Source: Actinomyces israelii DSM 43320 (GTDB lineage Bacteria; Actinomycetota; Actinomycetes; Actinomycetales; Actinomycetaceae). From it: DNA of 36,735 bases. Of the stretch, positions 31,501 through 36,735 are shown one piece after another. The position numbers were made by a program, and so were the translations under genes. Every line of letters begins with the position of its first letter. Position 1 is the first letter of the stretch. Location: NCBI RefSeq assembly GCF_000711965.1, contig NZ_JONS01000032.1, positions 1 through 36,735 on the forward strand. The letters run 5' to 3'. Under the pieces are notes generated by a model. That model was not told where the DNA came from and did no database searches. It was given only the letters and a program-made list of their open reading frames with translations.

Positions 31501-31980
31501 GTGGGACGGTTCCGTGTGGGGGAGGCACCCGCTCTCGTGCGGGGTGCAAGGGCTGACGCGGGACTCACGCAGGCTGAGCTCGCACGTCGTGCCGGCATCC
31601 AGCAGTCGAGCCTCGCCCAGATCGAGGGGGGACGTCGTGCCGTCTCTGAGGAGATGCTGGAACGTATTCTCTCCGCCGCGGACTACAGACCCTCGGTAGC
31701 CCTCGCTGCGCATGCGGACAGGATTAACGAGCTGGGACGCAGACGGGGCCTGGTCGACATCCGGGTCTTCGGCTCGGCGCTCGCGGGCGAGGACGGTTTC
31801 CACAGCGATATCGACCTGGTTGTCACGCCCGAGGCGGGAACGGACCTTTTTGACGTCTTGCTCTTCGCCGCGGAGGTCGAGGAGCTGACCGGCTTTCCCG
31901 TGGACGCGGTCTCGGACCAGTCGCGCGCCGCGCGGGACGGTGTGATGGCCTCTGCGCTCGCCTCGGCGGTACCGCTGTGA
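31501..31980 (+). CDS. XRE HTH-MNT nucleotidyltransferase fusion, MntA-type antitoxin
   Basis: The 159-aa protein combines an N-terminal XRE HTH (about 15-65: GARADAGLTQAELARRAGIQ, QSSLAQIEGGRRAVSEEML) with a minimal nucleotidyltransferase domain. The motif GSX10DXD is intact: Gly91-Ser92 and Asp103/Asp105 in VFGSALAGEDGFHSDIDLVV. MntA enzymes neutralise HepT by adding AMP to a tyrosine of the HEPN toxin. The HTH would add transcriptional autoregulation through the inverted repeat at 31464. The stop overlaps the HEPN gene's GTG (GTGA). Start GTG 31501 is chosen from the leaderless promoter, as no ribosome-binding site exists. Confidence 0.87.
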   Translation: MGRFRVGEAPALVRGARADAGLTQAELARRAGIQQSSLAQIEGGRRAVSEEMLERILSAADYRPSVALAAHADRINELGRRRGLVDIRVFGSALAGEDGFHSDIDLVVTPEAGTDLFDVLLFAAEVEELTGFPVDAVSDQSRAARDGVMASALASAVPL

Positions 31981-32420
31981 GCGGGGGAGGAGGACGCGAC
32001 GGCGCCGCATCGGGTTCCGGCAGTCAGGATCGTTTCCGGCCCGCAGCTCGTGCGAGTGTGCGGGACGCGCATCGCCTTCGCCTCCCCATTGAGAATATCC
32101 GGATGGAGCTGGTGTCGATCGAGGCCCGGACGGCCCTCGTCGCGAGTACAGAGAAGTCCGAGTTCCGCGACGGGACGGCGGCCTATGATGCGGCGTCGAT
32201 GGCGATGATCCGCCTGGCCGCACTGTTGGAGCGGCAGGAGATGACCGAGACGGCCGAGGCCGCGTTGAGCCGGGACGAGCTGGCGGCGATTCGGACGACC
32301 CGCAATATCGCAGCGCACGCCGGGTACCGGAATATGAATGACGATCTCCTCTGGCTCGCCGTGACCGAACGCGTCCCGGATATTCTTGAGCGCCTGCTGT
32401 CCGCGCTGCCCCGGGCCTGA
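31977..32420 (+). CDS. HEPN-domain toxin, HepT-like
   Basis: The 147-aa HEPN (DUF86-like) protein is probably an RNase toxin paired with the HTH-MNT antitoxin. The helical core runs about 38-145. The catalytic region reads IRTTRNIAAHAGYRNMNDDL: Arg109, His114 and Tyr117, thus RX4HXXY with one extra residue compared with the usual RX4HXY. Residues 1-38 (Gly/Ser/Arg-rich) are poorly conserved in look, and a later ATG at 32102 could be the real start, although the GTGA overlap favours 31977. Fragments similar to this protein's LS-DELAA region recur at 33784. Confidence 0.82.
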   Translation: MSGGGGRDGAASGSGSQDRFRPAARASVRDAHRLRLPIENIRMELVSIEARTALVASTEKSEFRDGTAAYDAASMAMIRLAALLERQEMTETAEAALSRDELAAIRTTRNIAAHAGYRNMNDDLLWLAVTERVPDILERLLSALPRA

Positions 32421-32672
32421 CCGAGGAGCCTCGACGTGCTGGGAGGCCGAGGGTCCTTGCCGTGCGCCCTCGTCCTGTCGGCGCGGATCCGGGAGGCTGC
32501 AAGCATGATTCCGGTGCGTTGCGGGCGGGCACGCGGACGTCATGGGTACTGCGTCCGCCCGCCGCCGGGCCTCCGTCGGCTGAAGACGGCCTTGACCGGA
32601 AAAGGCGGCTCCCGCGCACTCTTCAGGCGCTCATCGGTCTTGGGCGCAGCGGGGATCGGCGAATTCACCGGC

Positions 32673-32820
32673 GACTCGATGCGTCGGTCTGCGGTTGAAC
32701 GTCAGTTCGAGGTGCTCGGTGATGCCTTGGACCGTGTCCGCCGTGCGGACTCCGAGACCTCTCGGAGGATTCCCGACCTTGCTCGGGTCATGGGGCTGTG
32801 GGCCGATCTGCTCGGCCTGA
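32673..32820 (+). pseudogene. Truncated HepT (DUF86) fragment
   Basis: Within an otherwise unremarkable open frame, SMRRSAVERQFEVLGDALDR and SETSRRIPDLARVMGLWADL match the middle of HepT proteins (RRSAVERQFEILGEAL... RIPDL..IVG.RN). The fragment stops just where the catalytic RNxxxH motif should follow. No start, no toxin motif and no partner gene remain. The preceding 32421-32672 shows nothing I can support. Confidence 0.7.
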
Positions 32821-32829
32821 AGGAGCCCG

Positions 32830-33010
32830 ACCCGACGATCCGGCTGTTCGCCCCCGCGCAGGTCGATTTCGGCAGGAGGATGCGGATCGCGTCGAACGTC
32901 TTCATCGATCGCAGCTTCACGGCCATGTCGATCGGCGGGATCACCATCGGCGAGGGCGTCGTCGTCGCCGGGCCCCGCCGAGTGCGACGGTACGCGCCGT
33001 CTTCGCGAGC
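32830..33010 (+). pseudogene. Fragment of a hexapeptide-repeat acetyltransferase
   Basis: In the same frame as the HepT fragment, the sequence reads APAQVDFGRRMRIASNVFID, then RSFTAMSIGGITIGEGVVVA, GPRRV. This is the left-handed beta-helix core of maltose/galactoside O-acetyltransferases (LacA/Maa: a VDFG..I.IG.NVFIN..... ITIGD.V.IGP pattern). Only about 50 residues survive and the repeat breaks off after GPRR. It is joined to the HepT fragment, so the open frame 32436-33017 is a chimera of two relics. Confidence 0.65.
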
Positions 33011-33100
33011 GTGTTGACGTGCGGGTGATCGGCGATGCCCGGACGCCGGGGTGTCCGTCCGGCACTGGGAATCGGCGCCCGTGTCTGGGAGACTGACGCC

Positions 33101-33418
33101 ATGATCCCGACAGTCGAGAGCCTTGAGGCGCGCGAGGCGCTGACGGCGCATCGCGACGAGGTCGATGCCCTGCTCGCGCGTTACGGCGCCTCCAACCCGC
33201 GGCTGTTCGGCAGCGTCGCCCGCGGTGACGCCGGACCTCTGTCGGACATCGATCTCCTTGTCGACCTGGAGGACCCGCGGCGGCGCACCCTGATGCGGCT
33301 CGGCGGCCTCAACGAGGGGCTGCGCCGCGTGCTCGGGCGTCCAGTCGATGTGGTCGCCCCCAGCGTCCTGCGCGCCGGCGTGTCCCGGCAGGCTCTCGCG
33401 GACGCGGTGGCGATATGA
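33101..33418 (+). CDS. mntA: MNT-domain nucleotidyltransferase antitoxin (MntA)
   Basis: The 105-aa minimal nucleotidyltransferase carries GSX10DXD with Gly37-Ser38 and Asp49/Asp51 (RLFGSVARGDAGPLSDIDLL), and VDLEDPRRRTLMRLGGL followed by GRPVDVVAPSVLRAGV, the standard MntA pattern. It should AMPylate and inactivate the HepT encoded next. ATG 33101 follows GGGAG by nine bases. Its stop overlaps the HEPN gene (ATGA). Unlike the first pair's antitoxin it has no DNA-binding domain. Confidence 0.92.
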   Translation: MIPTVESLEAREALTAHRDEVDALLARYGASNPRLFGSVARGDAGPLSDIDLLVDLEDPRRRTLMRLGGLNEGLRRVLGRPVDVVAPSVLRAGVSRQALADAVAI

Positions 33419-33762
33419 GCAGGGCGGTCCCGGACAGGCTGCGGGACATCCTCAAGGCGATCGACCGGTGCCAGGCGTACCGCGCGCCGATGACTTCGGC
33501 GGACCGGTCCCTCTCCGCCATGGCAGAGGACGCCGTTCTGCGGAACATCGGCGTCATCGGAGAGGCCGTCAACCATCTGCCCGACGACCTTGCCCGCCGG
33601 CACCCCGAGGTCGATTGGGCGGCGATCGTCGGAATGCGGAACGTCGTCGTCCACGAGTACTTCGGCGTGGACATCGCGATGCTCCTCGACGTGCTTGACA
33701 CTGACCTACCGCAGCTCGCCGACGTGCTGTCGGCGGAGTTGGAGGGCGGGTCGGCGGGCTGA
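33415..33762 (+). CDS. hepT: HEPN-domain RNase toxin (HepT)
   Basis: The 115-aa DUF86 protein is canonical HepT. RLRDILKAIDRCQAY opens the first helix, AVLRNIGVIGEAVNHLP the second, and AAIVGMRNVVVHEYFGVD carries the toxin motif RX4HXY with Arg75, His80 and Tyr82. Tyr82 is the position AMPylated by MntA in characterised systems. It appears intact and coupled to mntA by a 4-base overlap. Relics of two further HEPN genes lie within 300 bases downstream. Confidence 0.92.
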   Translation: MSRAVPDRLRDILKAIDRCQAYRAPMTSADRSLSAMAEDAVLRNIGVIGEAVNHLPDDLARRHPEVDWAAIVGMRNVVVHEYFGVDIAMLLDVLDTDLPQLADVLSAELEGGSAG

Positions 33763-33783
33763 GATATCCGGAAAGAAGGATAG

Positions 33784-33870
33784 CTGCCGCGTTGAGCCCA
33801 GACGAGCTGGCGGCGACGTCGACATTCCTGCCCGGGCGGCCAGACCGGATGGATGACTATTTCGGCCTCC
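33784..33870 (+). pseudogene. Relic of the first HEPN gene's 3' part
   Basis: The bases GCCGCGTTGAGCC followed by GACGAGCTGGCGGCG recur here nearly identically to 32262-32289 of the HEPN gene at 31977. The translated relic reads LSPDELAATS..., then a degraded RMDDYF in place of RNMNDDLLW; the catalytic RNIAAH stretch is replaced by STFLPGRP. It is a partial, scrambled duplicate of that gene. Confidence 0.55.
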
Positions 33871-33989
33871 GGGAGGAGCTGGTCCGGTCGGCCCGTCGGT
33901 CTTGTGGTCGCCGAGTCCGTCCGTGACCCGTACTTCAGGGCCTCCGCCCCGGCAGCTGCGGAGGATGTCTGTGCTGCCTGGAACTGCCG

Positions 33990-34050
33990 CCCATCTTTGG
34001 GAGAGGATTCCCGACCTCGCTCAGATCGTGGGAATCTCGCCCGACCCGGC
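33990..34050 (+). pseudogene. Second HepT relic
   Basis: One frame reads LWERIPDLAQIVGISPDPAA, matching the IPDL..IVG stretch of HepT proteins and, at DNA level, 32765-32800 (AGGATTCCCGACCT then GCTC). It ends before the catalytic motif. Between this and 34174 (the PfpI gene end) nothing else is recognisable. Confidence 0.5.
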
Positions 34051-34174
34051 CGCTGAATGATCTTGCGAGCAAGTGGAGTCCGGCGTCAGAAATCGGCTCA
34101 GTGAGCGTGGATCATTCCGCAGATGCGCCGAGCACCTCAGGCCGCAGCATGACACATCCCGTGCTCCCGGGGCA

Positions 34175-34819
34175 TCACTCCCACGAGCTCTGCCAGGTGC
34201 CGGTGGCCTCCATCAGGGCCTCGTAGTGGCGGGGCTCTCCGGTCAGGTAGAGCTGCTCCCAGGCGTTGATGACCGGCTCCGGGGCCAGGCGCGTGACCCG
34301 CATGACCTCGGCGGTGAAGGGGACCGCGTGGACGCCGGAGGCGGTGGTGATGCCCCGGTCGGTGACCGCGGGGGCGTCGACGTAGCGGGCGCCGCCCCGG
34401 TAGCCGCTGGGCTTGAGGAAGTCCGCGGCGTTCGATGTGTGGCGGCGCTCATCCAGGAACCCGTTGCGGGCCAGGAGGTACGTGGCCCCGCAGATGGCGG
34501 CCACGGGCACGTCGTGAGCAAGCAGGTCGGCGACGGTGCCGGCAAGGCGCTCGTGCCCGCCCTCGGTGTAGTGGTTCCCGCCGGGGATGACCAGCGCGGC
34601 GAGTGAGCCGTCGTCGACCAGGCCTGCCAGCTCGTCGAGATCCGCGGCGGGGGAGAGCGGCAGACCGCCGAGCGAGCGGACCGGTACGAGGCCGTCGCCC
34701 ACGAGCAGCAGGCGGAAGCGCCTGGGGCGAACCGCCTCGACCGCGGCGATCCGGGTGGTCAGGTAAGCGTACTCCCAGTCGGCCATGGTCTCGGTGGTGT
34801 ACAGCGCGATGGTCTGCAT
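34175..34819 (-). CDS. DJ-1/PfpI family protein
   Basis: The 214-aa protein has the class I glutamine-amidotransferase-like fold of the DJ-1/ThiJ/PfpI family. The nucleophile elbow [17 protein letters not shown] places Cys110, and [12 protein letters not shown] is the preceding glycine loop with a family-typical [14 protein letters not shown] follows, as in the subgroup often annotated as type 1 glutamine amidotransferase or putative intracellular protease. Chaperone, deglycase or stress roles are reported in the family; the role here is unknown. ATG 34819 is chosen ([20 protein letters not shown]); the longer frame to 34894 overlaps the broken upstream gene. Confidence 0.88.
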   Translation of the reverse strand: MQTIALYTTETMADWEYAYLTTRIAAVEAVRPRRFRLLLVGDGLVPVRSLGGLPLSPAADLDELAGLVDDGSLAALVIPGGNHYTEGGHERLAGTVADLLAHDVPVAAICGATYLLARNGFLDERRHTSNAADFLKPSGYRGGARYVDAPAVTDRGITTASGVHAVPFTAEVMRVTRLAPEPVINAWEQLYLTGEPRHYEALMEATGTWQSSWE

Positions 34820-34833
34820 GACGCGGGTCCCCT

Positions 34834-35424
34834 CTGAAGCTCGATGACGGCGTCGGGCGCGCTGCCCCGACGCGTCGAGGCGCGCACGCTCCACGGGGGA
34901 TCCGCCCAGCTGCCGCCGCGGAACACCCGGTAGGCGCCGTACCGGGCGGGATCAAGATAGTCCCAGCACCGCTCCCACACGTTCCCGAGCATGTCGTGCA
35001 GGCCGAAGGCGTTGGGTCGCTTCCGCCCGACGGGCTGCGGGCCGTCGGGCTCGTCGAGCGAGGTCCACGCGACCTCCCGCAGGTTCCCGTAGCGGGGCCG
35101 CTCGTGCCGGCCCTGCACGCGTACTCCCGCTCAGCCTCGGTCGGCAGTCGGAATCCGTCGGCCCGCACGTCCCAGTGCACCCGGCGGTCGTCGACGGCGT
35201 AGGCGGGCCGCAGTCCGTGAGCGGCGGACAGCCGGTTGCACAGGTCGACGGCCTCGAACCAACGCCATGCCGCTCGCCGGCCGGTCGCACCCGTCCGGGA
35301 CCAGCGCCGAGCGGGAGATGGAGAAGGCCTCAAGCGTCACTGTGCGCCGAGTGCCGCGGCGGGCGTCATGGAGATCCACGGTTCCTGGAGCGAGGAGCGC
35401 CATCTCGCCGGTCCGGTAGTCCAC
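34834..35424 (-). pseudogene. Frameshifted formylglycine-generating-enzyme (SUMF1) domain protein
   Basis: Pieces of one SUMF1/FGE-sulfatase-type protein run in order on the minus strand but in two alternating frames. From 35424: MDYRTGEMALLAPGTVDLHD ... EAFSISRS in one frame; from about 35270 to 35105: FEAVDLCNRLSAAHGL and [20 protein letters not shown] in another; from 35118 down, in the first frame again: [20 protein letters not shown] and [10 protein letters not shown]. The segment between ISRS and FEAV is about 40 residues too short for the family. Two compensating frameshifts and a deletion make it non-functional. The family includes sulfatase activators and domains in regulatory or diversity-generating contexts; the original role is unknown. 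Confidence 0.8.
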
Positions 35425-35567
35425 GACGCGAGCCTACGGGACGTCTCCGGCGGGCGCCGTTGACGCATACCGTTTGGGATCCGCGGACGACCTCGATGAT
35501 CTTGCGGCTCGGAGTGCGTGGTCGGTCGGGCGTCCACTCGTGTTCCAGCGCGGGCCGGACCGGATGA

Positions 35568-35689
35568 GTGTCCATCAGAATGACATTGGCTGTTCGAGAC
35601 GTCGAAGCGCGAATGGAGAACCGCATGATTGCAAGGATCCCTCTGGGGCGCACGGTACCGGGGAGTCCCAATGTCATTCTGACGGACAC
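35568..35689. repeat. 122-bp element with 22-bp terminal inverted repeats
   Basis: The 22 bases at 35568-35589 (GTGTCCATCAGAATGACATT and GG) match the reverse complement of 35668-35689 at 21 positions. The 78 bases between are less GC-rich than the surroundings in part (GAATGGAGAACCGCATGATT). The size and layout resemble a miniature inverted-repeat element or a remnant of an insertion sequence end; no transposase and no clear target duplication are visible. The rest of 35425-35939 shows nothing else I can support. Confidence 0.6.
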
Positions 35690-35939
35690 CCGCCCTGCGC
35701 GCGGCCCCCAGCCCCGCGCCCCGCACACGGTCGAGGTGCGCGGGCGAGAGCACCGACCTCGCCCGCTGCCTGGGAATCGATTATCGAGGGGGACTGGCAG
35801 GCGGAGCCCGTCAGACGGCGGCGCCGGTGCCCGGTGCGGCCGAGCACCGGCGCGTGCCGGGACTTGAGAGATCACGCCGTCGCATCCTGCGGGCGCAGTG
35901 CCTCACTCGTGTGCGGCAGGCCGTCCGTGCGACGGAAGG

Positions 35940-36563
35940 TCAGTTCGCAGGATGCTCGATAATGTCGACCTCTTCGATAACGATCTCCTTGCCGGTCGTC
36001 TCGTTCTCGGGGAGCCCGGTGGCGGCGGGAAGCGATGCCAGATACTTCTGCAGGCTTTTGGCGCCCGGTCTGAAGGTGGCATAGGTGAGTCCGCCGGAGA
36101 CGAGTCCTCCCACCACGGGCACGAACTTGCTGACGCTCTTCGCGAACGTGTCCTTGGTGACCTTGACGCCGACGACGCGCAGAATGCTCTTCATCGGGCT
36201 GTACCACCACGTCTTGGTGAGGGCCACCTTTTGGATGGCCTTTTCCACGCCGATTCTCGCCGGTTGCTTGGCGAACTCGGTGACAGCCGCGGTCGCGCCG
36301 CCGACGCCCATAATGACGCCGAGCAGGACGACGAAACGGGCGAATGTCTCGTCGTCGATATTCCCCTCCTCACTGACGAAGGCGGGCCAGCCGTAGGCGT
36401 AGGCCAGCTTTTGCTCCAGGCGCATGACATGACCGAAGTACTGGGTCAGGTCGGCGGGGATGGTCCCGATCATGGCGAGCCCGCCCGGGAGTCCGGCGAG
36501 CGTGGACAGGGCGGTCGTCCGACCGACCTCCACCTTGATCGCCGACGCCGCGATGGCGTCCAT
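35940..36563 (-). CDS. EcsC-like membrane-associated protein, 5' end missing
   Basis: The 207-aa readable protein contains VGRTTALSTLAGLPGGLAMI, GTIPADLTQYFGHVMRLEQK and LAYAYGWP, strongly resembling EcsC-family proteins of unknown function, with hydrophobic segments (FVVLLGVIMGVGG; FVPVVGGLVSGGL) in the middle and C-terminal part. ATG 36563 has no ribosome-binding site, and the homologous-looking sequence continues upstream in frame (YLHTELRKHGTAEEVIARAI) to a TAA at 36672-36674, without any start codon. The gene is therefore likely frameshifted or truncated at its 5' end near 36670. The last 60 bases of the window hold no recognisable continuation. Confidence 0.65.
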   Translation of the reverse strand: MDAIAASAIKVEVGRTTALSTLAGLPGGLAMIGTIPADLTQYFGHVMRLEQKLAYAYGWPAFVSEEGNIDDETFARFVVLLGVIMGVGGATAAVTEFAKQPARIGVEKAIQKVALTKTWWYSPMKSILRVVGVKVTKDTFAKSVSKFVPVVGGLVSGGLTYATFRPGAKSLQKYLASLPAATGLPENETTGKEIVIEEVDIIEHPAN

Positions 36564-36735
36564 GGTTTTCGGATCGATGCCGGCCTTGACCGGAGAGGCG
36601 GCAATGGCCCGGGCGATGACCTCCTCAGCGGTTCCGTGCTTGCGGAGCTCAGTGTGCAGATATGGCCGGAATTAAACAAAATGGCATTCTGGGGCAACTG
36701 CTGCGGGATTCCTGGTTGGCGTCTGCGGAGCACCT

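Noticed and set aside
35425-35962. Several overlapping frames of 70-170 codons
   Set aside because: Composition is random high-GC, they cross the inverted-repeat element, and none has a family motif.

Overview
The window is high-GC DNA with dense, GC-ended codon use and many ATGA/GTGA gene overlaps. It looks like a chromosomal segment of an actinomycete close to Actinomyces/Schaalia. Support comes from an LAXTG-type (class E sortase style) cell-wall protein, a zinc-type L31, actinobacterial LacI/ROK/GPH sugar genes and apparent leaderless genes. The genus is an inference.

Layout. (1) 1-3653: the 3' end of a Pro/Ala/Glu-rich wall-anchored protein, then rpmE, prfA and prmC. A short GAGATCGGT-type repeat recurs between these genes. 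(2) 3830-7079: a three-gene XRE regulator / ImmA-IrrE protease / PIN-like cassette behind a perfect inverted-repeat operator, a YefM-YoeB toxin-antitoxin pair with a recognisable operator, and an AlkD-like DNA-repair gene. (3) 7266-9713: a 52-aa small protein coupled to a UvrD-like helicase whose N-terminus resembles RelE/ParE toxins. (4) 9805-31453: a long carbohydrate region. It holds a GPH symporter with a ChbG/YdjC deacetylase; a LacI regulator divergent from an inositol-dehydrogenase-like gene plus a ribose/inositol-type ABC transporter; a five-gene, fully overlapping or abutting nanK - sugar porter - two alpha/beta hydrolases - nanE operon under a divergent GntR; then a second sugar porter, a second Gfo/Idh oxidoreductase, a LacI pseudogene, an intact LacI, a TIM-barrel isomerase/dehydratase and an NmrA-like reductase. 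(5) 31464-36735: accessory DNA with two MNT-HEPN (MntA-HepT) toxin-antitoxin pairs, several broken HepT-like fragments, an acetyltransferase fragment, a DJ-1/PfpI protein, a frameshifted formylglycine-generating-enzyme-like gene, a 122-bp inverted-repeat element and an EcsC-like gene lacking its 5' end.

How it works together. In region 4, palindromes sit where regulators should act. A TGGGACCGGTCCCA family occurs four times, at the divergent lacI/isomerase promoters and at the second porter's promoter, which suggests one local LacI regulon. An AACACC-N4-GGTGTT family sits between nanK and gntR. The nan operon has ManNAc kinase and ManNAc-6-P epimerase but no sialate lyase, and instead carries two esterase-like hydrolases, so it may consume an acylated amino sugar rather than sialic acid itself.

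The least conventional elements are the XRE-ImmA-PIN cassette, the helicase with a toxin-like N-terminus plus its leader small protein, and the MNT-HEPN graveyard, whose first pair has an HTH-nucleotidyltransferase fusion and a HEPN protein with an altered RX4HXXY motif. No tRNA, rRNA, CRISPR array or intact transposase was seen.
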